From positions 62,001 to 126,000 of the forward strand of contig CAUZDY010000003.1 of NCBI GenBank assembly GCA_963578805.1: 64,000 nucleotides of DNA, in the 5' to 3' direction. Positions 18,749 to 26,534 of the stretch are shown piece by piece. Source of the DNA: CAUZIB01 sp963578805. GTDB lineage: Bacteria; Acidobacteriota; Vicinamibacteria; Vicinamibacterales; UBA8438. Each line of letters starts with the position of its first letter. Position 1 is the first letter of the stretch. Below the pieces are notes generated by a model, which did no database searches, was not told the DNA's origin, and saw nothing but the letters and a program-made list of their open reading frames with translations. The position numbers and the translations under genes were made by a program.

Positions 18749-19504
18749 ATGACCGCTGGAAACCGTCTCGTCGGATTGGTCCGCTCGCTGGCCGTCTATC
18801 ACGCGATCCCGCTCCGTCAACGCCGTCTGCGCGCGCTCTACGGCCAGTTCGTTTTAGCGAGCGACCTCGTCTTCGATCTCGGCGCACATGCGGGAAACCA
18901 TACTCGAGCACTGGCGGCCATCGGGTGTCGGGTCGTCGCGTTGGAGCCACAGCCAGATTTCGCGCGTCTCCTTCGGACAATGTTCGCCAGGGTCCCGCAG
19001 GTCAAAATTGTCGAGTCGGCGGTCGCCGAGACCGAAGGACGAGCCACACTTTCGGTCAGCGACCGGACACCCACCATGACAACCTTGGCCGTCGGATGGC
19101 GGGATGCTCGAGCCCAGCAGCCTCTCTTTTCAGGCGTGCGCTGGAATCGGCCGATCTCAGTAAAAACGACGACACTCGATGCGCTCATCGAGCGGTTCGG
19201 GATGCCAGCGTTCGTCAAGATCGATGTCGAGGGGGCCGAACCGAGTGTGCTCGCTGGTCTCAGCCACCCACTGCCAGCACTGTCGTTCGAATACCTACCC
19301 GACGCCCTCGACTACGCGCGGACCTGTATACACAGTCTGGCCGAGCTGGGACGCTATCGTTACAACTGGTCACGGGGCGAGACGTTTCGGCTGGCCGGCG
19401 CTCACTGGATGAACGCGGCCGAGCTGTTTGCGTCCCTTAACATCGTAGATGGGTCGCGTAAGTCGGGTGACATCTACGCGCGACTCGACGGGGCGAAATA
19501 CTGA
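18749..19504 (+). CDS. FkbM family methyltransferase
   Basis: 251 residues. The ATG at 18749 is chosen over the GTG at 18740 because AGGAG lies 8 bases before it. Motif I VFDLGAHAGNHT, post-I VVALEPQP and the family hallmark FVKIDVEGAE are all present. FkbM enzymes O-methylate sugars or polyketide hydroxyls with S-adenosylmethionine. It overlaps the next methyltransferase start by one base (TGATG). It begins the second dense block, 95 bases from the divergent DoxX gene, so this gap should hold back-to-back promoters. Confidence 0.92.
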   Translation: MTAGNRLVGLVRSLAVYHAIPLRQRRLRALYGQFVLASDLVFDLGAHAGNHTRALAAIGCRVVALEPQPDFARLLRTMFARVPQVKIVESAVAETEGRATLSVSDRTPTMTTLAVGWRDARAQQPLFSGVRWNRPISVKTTTLDALIERFGMPAFVKIDVEGAEPSVLAGLSHPLPALSFEYLPDALDYARTCIHSLAELGRYRYNWSRGETFRLAGAHWMNAAELFASLNIVDGSRKSGDIYARLDGAKY

Positions 19505-20358
19505 TGCCCCAGTTCGACACGGCGCAGGTTCGTGACTACTACGACCGTCACACCGCAGAATTTATCTCCCGCGGCCAGGGTGGTCACCTCGGCGCCATCC
19601 ATCGGGCGGTCTGGGGTCCTGGAATTCGCAGCCGGTCTGACGCGTTCGGCTACGTCGAGGATCAAATCGCTGAGCACCTGAGTGGTCTAGCCCAGCGGGA
19701 TGGGTTGGTCAGACCACATGTGATCGACCTCGGGTGTGGAATCGGCTCCAGCCTGTGCGCACTGGCGGAGCGGCTGGATATTCGAGGTACCGGGGTCACA
19801 CTCAGCCCGGTTCAGGCACGGTTGGCGCAGCAGCGAATCGCCGAGTCCAGACAAGCTGACTACATTCGGTGCATTGAAGCTGACTACTGCGTTCTTCCGA
19901 GCGACTGCGACACGGCCGACCTCGCTTACGCGATCGAATCGTTCGTGCACGGGCCAGACCCAGAGCGTTTCCTTAACCAGTGCGCACGTATCATTCGGCC
20001 CGGCGGGTTGTTGATCGTCTGCGACGACTTCAGGCGTCCGGTGACCGATCCGACCGCGGCGCGCATGGTCGAGCGGTTCTGCCGCGGGTGGCACATCAAC
20101 TCGCTGCTCCAGCCGCCAGAGCTGCGACAGCTGGCCAGCGCAGCCGGGTTTAACCATCACTCGACGGTCGACCTGACGGAATATCTCGAAATTGGTCGCC
20201 CGCGGGACAAGGCTATTGCCTTGCTTGCCTGTCTATGCGGATGGATTCCAGCTATGTCGAACCGCTTCGACCATCTGTTGGGTGGCAACGCGTTGCAGAC
20301 GTGTCTCTCACGGCGATGGATTGGATACGAGCTCGCGGTGTTTCGACGGCTCGGGTAG
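19504..20358 (+). CDS. class I SAM-dependent methyltransferase
   Basis: 284 residues, starting inside the FkbM stop. It opens with VRDYYDRHTAEFISRG, typical of sterol/cyclopropane/terpenoid-type C- or O-methyltransferases. Motif I is VIDLGCGIGSS (about 73-83), motif II GTGVTLSPVQ, motif III AYAIESFVHGPDPERF, and motif IV IIRPGGLLIVCDDF. The spelling GVTLS with a long helical C-terminus resembles the family containing geranyl-diphosphate C-methyltransferase and sarcosine methyltransferases. Substrate unknown; position suggests tailoring of the cluster product. Confidence 0.88.
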   Translation: MPQFDTAQVRDYYDRHTAEFISRGQGGHLGAIHRAVWGPGIRSRSDAFGYVEDQIAEHLSGLAQRDGLVRPHVIDLGCGIGSSLCALAERLDIRGTGVTLSPVQARLAQQRIAESRQADYIRCIEADYCVLPSDCDTADLAYAIESFVHGPDPERFLNQCARIIRPGGLLIVCDDFRRPVTDPTAARMVERFCRGWHINSLLQPPELRQLASAAGFNHHSTVDLTEYLEIGRPRDKAIALLACLCGWIPAMSNRFDHLLGGNALQTCLSRRWIGYELAVFRRLG

Positions 20359-20369
20359 AGTCTCCTGTG

Positions 20370-21185
20370 ATGTCTGATTCCTTAATTCGATCCTGGCAGT
20401 CGATGACAACCTCGGAGGCCCAGCACCTTAGCGCGACCGATCCAGTCGTGATCCTGCCAGTGGCGGCCATCGAACAGCACGGTCCCCACCTCCCCCTGTC
20501 CACCGACCTCGACATCGGTCTGGGGCTGCTAGAGAACGCGTTCCAGCATCTCCCCTCTGATTTTCCCGCATGGGTGCTCCCACCACAGACGATTGGGTCA
20601 AGCGCTGAACACATGAGCTTTCCAGGGACCCTCAGCCTCGATGAGAACCTGCTCGGCCGTATCATTTCCACTCTTGGAGGCGCCGTGGCACAGTGTGGTG
20701 TCAAGCGGCTGCTCATCAGCAACAGCCATGGTGGAAACCGCCGGGTTATCGATGCGGCAGGACTCCAGCTTCGCCGTGCATCTGAACTACTGGTCGTCAA
20801 GAGTCACTATTTTCTATTCCCTCGGCCGGCGGGCGCCGATCTTCCCAACGCCGAATGGCGTCACGGGCTGCACGGTGGGGCGGTTGAGACCGCAATGATG
20901 CTACATCTGCGTCCCGAACTGGTCCGCACATCAGAGGTGACCGATTTTCCACCGCTGGGTAACCTACTCGAACGTACACTGCGTCACGTCGGCACAAATG
21001 AGGAGGGAGGGGCTGTCTCCTGGTTAGCGGAGGACCTCAACCGAGACGGCGCGGCAGGCAACGCGACCCTGGCCAGCGCAGAAATGGGGGAACGCCTCGT
21101 GAATGGCTATGGCCAGGTGCTCGCTGATATCATTCGAGATACCAAGGAGTTTCCAATCGATCGAATGGAAAGAGGACCGAGCTAA
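20370..21185 (+). CDS. creatininase family amidohydrolase (ArfB/MftE superfamily)
   Basis: 271 residues from ATG 20370, 11 bases after the upstream stop; earlier in-frame starts lie inside the methyltransferase. The two-metal site is complete: Glu35 and His37 (EQHGPHLP), Asp46 (DLDIG), His120 (SNSHGGN) and Glu173 (HGGAVETA). The superfamily includes creatininase, the mycofactocin protease MftE and archaeal ArfB, which deformylates a GTP-derived pyrimidine in flavin/F420 synthesis. With GTP cyclohydrolase II next door, a role in hydrolysing an amide or formamide of a GTP-derived intermediate is attractive but inferred. It is convergent with the cyclohydrolase gene, 9 bases apart. Confidence 0.9.
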   Translation: MSDSLIRSWQSMTTSEAQHLSATDPVVILPVAAIEQHGPHLPLSTDLDIGLGLLENAFQHLPSDFPAWVLPPQTIGSSAEHMSFPGTLSLDENLLGRIISTLGGAVAQCGVKRLLISNSHGGNRRVIDAAGLQLRRASELLVVKSHYFLFPRPAGADLPNAEWRHGLHGGAVETAMMLHLRPELVRTSEVTDFPPLGNLLERTLRHVGTNEEGGAVSWLAEDLNRDGAAGNATLASAEMGERLVNGYGQVLADIIRDTKEFPIDRMERGPS

Positions 21186-21194
21186 TGCTCGGTG

Positions 21195-22337
21195 TTACTT
21201 GCCGGTAACAGCATCGGATAGCATACCGCCCAACCAATGCCCCGCTCGCTTGACCTTGGTCTTAACGTAACGAAGGTTGTGGCGGTTGAGTGTCCCATAC
21301 AGCGGCTGGCGCTCGACCACTTCAATCCCGCCTTCACGGACCGCGCGAACTTTCTCGGGGTTGTTGGTCAGCAGTGTGATTCGACTGATGGTGAGATACC
21401 GAAGCATCTCAACAGCGGCATCGTAACGGCGTTCGTCCGCGCCGAATCCGAGCGTGCAGTCAGCATCAACCGTGTCCAACCCTTCCTCCTGCAGGGCGTA
21501 GGCTCGGAGCTTGTTGCCGAGCCCGATACCTCTTCCCTCCTGCGCTAGGTAGAGAAGCACGCCACCGCCGCGTTCGTTAAAGATACGCAGGCTCCCTCGG
21601 AGCTGATCTCCACAATCACAACGCAGGCTTCCAAATAGGTCACCGGTGAGACAGGCCGAGTGGATCCGAACCGGGACCGGTTCGGGCCACTGTTTACGGT
21701 CGCCGACCAAGATGGCCACGTGTTCGAGGATGCCATTTGCTTCTCGGAACGATACAAACCTGGCATCCTCCGCATCCTGCAGAGGAACCGCTCCCTCGCT
21801 GACGTGTGTCACTTCGACGCAAACGGCGTTCGCCATCGCTTCGATCTGTGAGGCCGTCACCGACAACACGTTGCCGGCCTCGACCAGCACGTGGAGGTCT
21901 GTGGCCGCAGTGGCGTCGACCGGTGCGGCGACGATAGCGGGCAGTAAATGGCCGAGCCGCGCCAGGGTCAACCCCCCCACCTCGGCGGGTGAAGCCCGCC
22001 GGACATCGAGTGTCGCTCGGACGTGGCTCCCGGTCGAGGTAGAAATTCGCAGAAATTCTGCAGGAGTCGTGCACCCAGTAAGACCCAGACTCATTGCTGT
22101 CCGAGCGTTGCGACCGTGGCCGTTTGTGAAGAGCCCCATCGACTCGGCCCGATGACTGGTCACCGCAAGACGGACTCGGCCATCGTCCAGTCTGCCCACC
22201 TGGGCCAGTGTCTCGGGGGTCAACCCCTCGACGGTCGCGAGGAACGCACCCTCTGCCAGTCCCAGCTCCGTCGAACTGGTGACATACAGGGGTCGACCCC
22301 GCCGAAGATCGAACAAACTACGGTCCGCTTGATACAT
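21195..22337 (-). CDS. ribA: GTP cyclohydrolase II with N-terminal extension domain
   Basis: 380 residues. The C-terminal 200 residues are GTP cyclohydrolase II: zinc cysteines in CLTGDLFGSLRCDC, catalytic AQEGRGIGLGNKLRAYA with the essential Arg and Gln, DADCTLGFGADERRYD (Tyr nucleophile region) and LLTNNPEKV. It opens GTP to 2,5-diamino-6-ribosylamino-pyrimidinone 5'-phosphate plus formate and pyrophosphate. The first ~185 residues (LRRGRPLYV, VRLAVTSHRA) resemble the N-terminal domain of alphaproteobacterial-type RibA, not an active RibB. The start is ATG 22337, or TTG 22355 (six residues longer); neither has a strong ribosome site. RibB, RibH and RibE are absent nearby, so a specialised use of the product is likely. 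Confidence 0.9.
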   Translation of the reverse strand: MYQADRSLFDLRRGRPLYVTSSTELGLAEGAFLATVEGLTPETLAQVGRLDDGRVRLAVTSHRAESMGLFTNGHGRNARTAMSLGLTGCTTPAEFLRISTSTGSHVRATLDVRRASPAEVGGLTLARLGHLLPAIVAAPVDATAATDLHVLVEAGNVLSVTASQIEAMANAVCVEVTHVSEGAVPLQDAEDARFVSFREANGILEHVAILVGDRKQWPEPVPVRIHSACLTGDLFGSLRCDCGDQLRGSLRIFNERGGGVLLYLAQEGRGIGLGNKLRAYALQEEGLDTVDADCTLGFGADERRYDAAVEMLRYLTISRITLLTNNPEKVRAVREGGIEVVERQPLYGTLNRHNLRYVKTKVKRAGHWLGGMLSDAVTGK

Positions 22338-22369
22338 GCTACTGTCGACCTGCAAATGAGAAGTCTACC

Positions 22370-23227
22370 TTGAGTGACCCCATTGATGGGCTAGTTGCCT
22401 GGAATCTGGTCCGCGCCACACCTCGGGGCCTGACAACGACACACACTCGCGTCTGCCTTCCCCATAATCACAGTCCCGATGTCTGGTTGCAAGTCTACTC
22501 ATCGGGCCGGTGGAAAACGTCCACGCCGGTATCGGCCGAGGCGCACGATATTTTCGAGCTCTACTTACCACTTCAGGTCCATGATCGGTTGACCGTGGCG
22601 CAGCTCGGTCAGAGCCTTGACGGTCGAATCGCAACCGAGAGCGGGCAATCGCACTACATCACGGGAACCAATGATATCGTTCATTTGCACCGTCTTCGCG
22701 CCCTGGTCGACGCAGTCGTCGTCGGTGCCGGCACCATTGCATCCGACAACCCGAGTCTGACCGTCCGCGAAGTCGAGGGAGATAACCCGGTCCGCGTTGT
22801 ACTCGACCCGGATAATCGACTAGACCCGACCAGGCACGTCTTTACAGACGAATCGGTCCGCACACTACACGTCCAACGGCAGACGCCCTGGACAGATCGA
22901 CCGGCGCGAGAAAACAACGTATCCGTACTGCTATTGCCCGTGGCGGCTCAGGGTCTCTTCGAGCCGGCGGTCGTCCTCAACGCACTGCACGACCTGGGAC
23001 TCAAGCGCGTGCTCGTCGAGGGTGGTGGAGTGACGGTGTCGAGGTTTCTTCAGGCCCGAGCAGTTGACAGGCTCCACGTGACCGTCGCGCCGCTCATTAT
23101 CGGCTCGGGAAAGCCTTCTTTCACACTCGACCCGGTCAACACGCTGGAGGAGGTATGGCGCCCCCCATGTCGGCTGTTCCGACTGGGGCAGGATATCTTG
23201 TTCGATCTGGACCTGCGAGAGACATGA
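22370..23227 (+). CDS. RibD C-terminal-domain reductase (dihydrofolate-reductase-like fold), no deaminase domain
   Basis: 285 residues from a TTG start. From about residue 75 the RibD_C fold is plain: TVAQLGQSLDGRIA, HRLRALVDAVVVGAGTI, DNPSLTV, VVLDPDNRLDP, LKRVLVEGGG and VAPLIIGSG. These reductases use NADPH to reduce the ribosyl side chain of the diaminopyrimidine made by GTP cyclohydrolase II. The usual N-terminal deaminase is missing; in its place are about 70 residues without recognisable zinc motif. The gene is divergent from the cyclohydrolase with only 14-32 bases between starts. An ATG at 22356 is out of frame and stops after five codons, so the TTG is the only sensible start. Confidence 0.85.
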   Translation: MSDPIDGLVAWNLVRATPRGLTTTHTRVCLPHNHSPDVWLQVYSSGRWKTSTPVSAEAHDIFELYLPLQVHDRLTVAQLGQSLDGRIATESGQSHYITGTNDIVHLHRLRALVDAVVVGAGTIASDNPSLTVREVEGDNPVRVVLDPDNRLDPTRHVFTDESVRTLHVQRQTPWTDRPARENNVSVLLLPVAAQGLFEPAVVLNALHDLGLKRVLVEGGGVTVSRFLQARAVDRLHVTVAPLIIGSGKPSFTLDPVNTLEEVWRPPCRLFRLGQDILFDLDLRET

Positions 23228-23288
23228 GTAGCGGCGGCGGTCGCGGGTCGTAGGTCATCCAGACACCTAGGCCACAAACAAACCAGGA

Positions 23289-24230
23289 TCATTCACGACT
23301 CACTACCCACGACTCTCTGCGTATGAAGCCGAGAGCTAGGACGAGGCCTCCTGGAAGGGTGGAGAGCAGCACCAAAATGCCGTAGGCTACAGAGATCGCG
23401 ACACCATCGACCGCCGTGAGACCGGTTACGTTCCACATTACTGCAGCGGCACCCTCGCGCACGCCCCACCCCGCAATCGTGACCGGGAGCAGCATCGTGA
23501 GCAGCACCGGGGCCACCAGTGGCACCAGCACAGAGAGCGATGTTTCGATTCCGATCGCCCGGGCGGCCATGACGTATGTGATCAGGTAGGTCGCAACCAC
23601 CAGTGTCGAGCTCGCGAGCTGTAGGGGAAACGCCCACCCTGCGAAAAGAGCGAGCCGTGCGTCTCGCCAGAAGCGACCTAGGAGCGACGTATCGCTCACG
23701 TCGTACACCCAGAACCAGAAACCAGACCCCACAGCTCCGAGTGCGAGCCCTCCCCACCACCAGGTCACCCCGAGGCACACAGGCAATAACATGACCGATA
23801 TCATCCCGACGATCACCATGACCACCTGACCCGATACGCGCTCGAGAATCACGGCGCGAACAACTGGACCGCTGGCCGACCGAAGCGCAGACTGAGCACG
23901 GACGTGACGCCACGCCCGGGACACGTCTCCCACGACACCGCCGGGAACCACCTGGTTGAGAAACATAGCCAGGTAGTACTCACGCACCGCGATAGAAAGC
24001 GGTAGTTCGACCCCGAGCTGACCGGCAGTAAATCGCCAGCGCCACGCCGAGGCGGCCACCTGAACAACTGAAAGAGCCAGCGAAAAACCGATCCAGGTCG
24101 GCTGCATCTGTGCCAGACGGCTGGCGATCCTGCCGACCTCGAGCCATCTGGCCAAAGCGACCAACAGCCCGAGGCTGACACAGAGACGGATGATCTGCAG
24201 TCGCGTGATCGGCTGCCCAGCGACCGTCAT
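23289..24230 (-). CDS. flippase-like integral membrane protein (lysylphosphatidylglycerol synthase TM region / UPF0104)
   Basis: 313 residues in about eight hydrophobic helices. LARWLEVGRIASRLAQMQPT near the start, FLNQVVPGGVVGDVSRAWRH (about 90-110) and the glycine-rich TIAGWGVREGAAA segment (about 255) are the usual conserved blocks of the UPF0104/AglD-like family. Members flip or move lipid-linked sugars or aminoacyl-lipids; the catalytic aminoacyl-transferase domain of MprF is absent, so a translocation role is more likely. It overlaps the preceding methyltransferase gene as ATGA. It ends 61 bases from the convergent RibD-type gene. Confidence 0.85.
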   Translation of the reverse strand: MTVAGQPITRLQIIRLCVSLGLLVALARWLEVGRIASRLAQMQPTWIGFSLALSVVQVAASAWRWRFTAGQLGVELPLSIAVREYYLAMFLNQVVPGGVVGDVSRAWRHVRAQSALRSASGPVVRAVILERVSGQVVMVIVGMISVMLLPVCLGVTWWWGGLALGAVGSGFWFWVYDVSDTSLLGRFWRDARLALFAGWAFPLQLASSTLVVATYLITYVMAARAIGIETSLSVLVPLVAPVLLTMLLPVTIAGWGVREGAAAVMWNVTGLTAVDGVAISVAYGILVLLSTLPGGLVLALGFIRRESWVVSRE

Positions 24231-25069
24231 TCTGTGTCCGTCGGAAGGGCTAGCATGTCGACGTGGCCGACCGTCACACCAACCTTGTGCCCGGCGAGTT
24301 GTTCCTGTCGACGGTTGGCCCAGGCGTTGATCGCGTGCCCCTGGTCTGGCCGCTCCTCAACGGCGGCCCGCTGCCACCCATCGACCACCGCGCTCGCGAG
24401 CTCGGTGTCCGACGGCCCAAGACACCACGGGCTGGGAAGGAACCATGTCCAATAACCGGCCTCTCGAAAACACATCTTGGCGACGGAGCCAGCGGACGGT
24501 CCCAGTGCGGGCCCGAGTCCCTTATCGCGTGTCTGATGAGCGTTGACAGCCAATCTGACCATCTCATCAGTCGGGTCTGGAACACCCCCGTCCGTGCCTT
24601 CCCACTCGATACGACCGTCGTATGTAAGCGCGAACAGCACGCCGCACGACGCGGAACGGCACGCCTCGGCCAACGTCCGCATCCATGTCTCGGATACCAG
24701 GTCTAGGAGAGCGGAGCAGGTCACCAGATGCGCTTCGGCAACGGCGGAAATCCCCTCGGTCGCGATATTGCCGTACACCCGGTTGAGCGTCCGCACTCGG
24801 TCCGGCATCTGCACGCGAGCCAGGAGCTCCATATCGTGATCGACGAGCGTCCACTGCTGCCCCGCCGGGAGTCGTGGGGCAAGATATCGGATATTCGACC
24901 CGGTCCCGCTCGCCAAATCGAGGACCCGCGACCATCGGCCCGCCCTCGACGCGGCCGCCAGCAGAGGTAGTAGAGCCCTGGCTCGCGACGCATGGTCGAC
25001 CCGCTCACGCAGCGAAAGCCAGTTGGCGTCAAACACGTCTCCAGGTTGTTGGGTCATCGTGATCGGCAT
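24227..25069 (-). CDS. SAM-dependent methyltransferase, operon member
   Basis: 280 residues from the ATG at 25069, which shares one base with the preceding stop; a GTG one codon earlier and an ATG four codons later are alternatives. Motif I is VLDLASGTGSNIRYL, followed by WTLVDHDMELL, the acidic post-I loop. Later HLVTCSALLDLVSE matches motif IV. The C-terminal half (FLPSPWCLG, AVVDGWQRAAVEE) is seen in small-molecule methyltransferases of glycan and metabolite clusters. It sits in a five-gene operon with the GT4, PTPS-like and MDR genes, all overlapping or within 4 bases, so it probably methylates the shared product. Confidence 0.82.
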   Translation of the reverse strand: MPITMTQQPGDVFDANWLSLRERVDHASRARALLPLLAAASRAGRWSRVLDLASGTGSNIRYLAPRLPAGQQWTLVDHDMELLARVQMPDRVRTLNRVYGNIATEGISAVAEAHLVTCSALLDLVSETWMRTLAEACRSASCGVLFALTYDGRIEWEGTDGGVPDPTDEMVRLAVNAHQTRDKGLGPALGPSAGSVAKMCFREAGYWTWFLPSPWCLGPSDTELASAVVDGWQRAAVEERPDQGHAINAWANRRQEQLAGHKVGVTVGHVDMLALPTDTE

Positions 25070-26136
25070 CACGTCGCGCTAGAACCGAACTCTACTACCG
25101 CCGACGCAAATGTAGCCGCCGCCTGGTCCCAGTCGGGCAACGTTGCTGCATAGCGCCGCGCCGCAGACGCGAGATTCCGGCACCGCGAATCATCCGTAAG
25201 AAGGTCGTCGATGGCCGTAGCCAACGCCAGATCGTCACCCGGGGGAACGAGGATGCCGGTACCGTCAGGCACGGTATCTGGAATCGCCCCACCGGTGGTA
25301 CTCACGACGGGAAGTCCCCTCGCCAGGGCCTCGCTCAGGGCCATGCCGTAGCCTTCGTCGTAGGATGGCAGAGCGAATAGAGAGCTTGAGTGATATAGCT
25401 CGTCCAATACCTCCTCCGCACATTCGCCCACAAATCGAACCCTCTCGCTGAAACCGGCCTCGATGACCTGAGTCTGCACAGCCGCCGCATAGACAAGATG
25501 GCGGGTCAGACTTCCTGCGCAGACACAGATCCACGCCGTCTCGCTGAGACGCGCCAACGCACGGACGAGCACATCCTGGCCCTTCCTCGGAATTACCGCC
25601 CCCACACAAATGATCTGGGGTGGCGCACCGGGACCAGGTCCGCCAGCTCGACGAGCGGGCTCGGTTCCAGGTGGCACGGCACGAACCCGTGTAGGAGGTA
25701 CCCCATAAGCGGCCAACCGAGAGGCGGTCTTGGAACTAGTCACCAGCACGCCGCGACAGACTGAGAGGGAGTCGCGTTCAGAAGCCGCAAGCCGGTGCCG
25801 CTGGTCTGAGTCGAGCCCGGTCTCGTCGGCGAGAGGATGGTGCACTAGACCCACAATCCGAAGGCGCAGCCCATGGGCACGCAGCGGCTGGGGTAACCCA
25901 CCCATCGCCAGACCGTCCACGACCACTTGGGTGTCGTCCGGCAGGGAAGCCAGGACCCGCGTCAAGCTTGCGTTGGCGGTTTCGTCGGCTTCTGGGAACG
26001 TGCCGTCTAGCTCGTGCACGATCACCTGCCATCCCATCCGCCTAAGACCGTCGACGATACACGCGTCATAGACGTAGCCGCCCGTTCGCTGGTTCAAGGA
26101 ACCAGGAACGATCAGATGGATCCCAGGCAGACTCAA
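25069..26136 (-). CDS. glycosyltransferase family 4, operon member
   Basis: 355 residues from TTG 26136, chosen because it overlaps the preceding stop (TTGA), has GAAGG upstream and starts the protein directly at the GT-B strand SLPGIHLIVPGSLNQRTGGY. An earlier TTG at 26190 would add residues read inside the upstream gene. The second domain shows CVGAVIPRKGQDVLV, LFALPSYDEGYGMALSEALARGLPVV (the EGYG..E nucleotide-sugar motif) and VPPGDD. It should add a sugar to a cluster intermediate. The acceptor might be the GTP-derived ring or its side-chain phosphate, which is speculation. Confidence 0.87.
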   Translation of the reverse strand: MSLPGIHLIVPGSLNQRTGGYVYDACIVDGLRRMGWQVIVHELDGTFPEADETANASLTRVLASLPDDTQVVVDGLAMGGLPQPLRAHGLRLRIVGLVHHPLADETGLDSDQRHRLAASERDSLSVCRGVLVTSSKTASRLAAYGVPPTRVRAVPPGTEPARRAGGPGPGAPPQIICVGAVIPRKGQDVLVRALARLSETAWICVCAGSLTRHLVYAAAVQTQVIEAGFSERVRFVGECAEEVLDELYHSSSLFALPSYDEGYGMALSEALARGLPVVSTTGGAIPDTVPDGTGILVPPGDDLALATAIDDLLTDDSRCRNLASAARRYAATLPDWDQAAATFASAVVEFGSSAT

Positions 26137-26531
26137 GGCGAGCCTTCGTAGCTTCCCATGGCCAGGTGCGATTCCCGTAGGGTCACACAAATCGCCGACA
26201 CGCCGCGTCCCGCCTCACCAAGGCTACCGGAACGGACCGCACGCACTAGTCGATTAAAGACCTCCTTCGCAAGCATCTCGGTGGTCGTGTTCTTTCCAGC
26301 GAAGACCGGTTCGTCATCCAGGTTGCGGTAGTTGAGATCGGCTAGCACCGCAGCCAGTTGCTCTCTCGCCAGCCCGATGTCGACGACCACGCCATCATCG
26401 TCGAGGTCCAGTCGTCTGAATGTCGCATCCACAACATACGTAGCACCGTGCAGCCTCTGTGCCGGTCCAAACGTTTCGCCGCGAAAGCTATGAGCGATCA
26501 TGAAATGGTCGCGAACAGTCACGCTATACAC
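26133..26531 (-). CDS. divergent 6-pyruvoyl-tetrahydropterin-synthase/QueD-fold protein lacking catalytic residues
   Basis: 132 residues, GTG start preceded by GAGGAG. The fold is recognisable: HFMIAHSF (His14), LHGATY (His28), the Asp/Asn-Leu-Asp loop, NTTTEMLA (81-88) and a C-terminal LRES with Glu120 that would bind the pterin. Against E. coli QueD, the catalytic Cys is Ala24, the third zinc His is Ala30, and the Asp-His pair is Asn67-Tyr68. Zinc and normal PTPS/QueD catalysis are therefore unlikely to be retained, while a pterin- or purine-like ligand site is. It might be a binding protein or a new enzyme. It is tightly coupled to the MDR and GT4 genes. Confidence 0.85.
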   Translation of the reverse strand: MYSVTVRDHFMIAHSFRGETFGPAQRLHGATYVVDATFRRLDLDDDGVVVDIGLAREQLAAVLADLNYRNLDDEPVFAGKNTTTEMLAKEVFNRLVRAVRSGSLGEAGRGVSAICVTLRESHLAMGSYEGSP

Positions 26532-26534
26532 GGT

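Noticed and set aside
21195..22337. Calling the N-terminus an active RibB (dihydroxybutanone-phosphate synthase) domain
   Set aside because: The acidic RibB active-site motifs are missing; the residues resemble the RibA N-terminal domain of other bacteria.
26133..26531. Annotating as queD for queuosine synthesis
   Set aside because: The catalytic Cys, one zinc His and the Asp-His pair are replaced, and no other queuosine gene is nearby.
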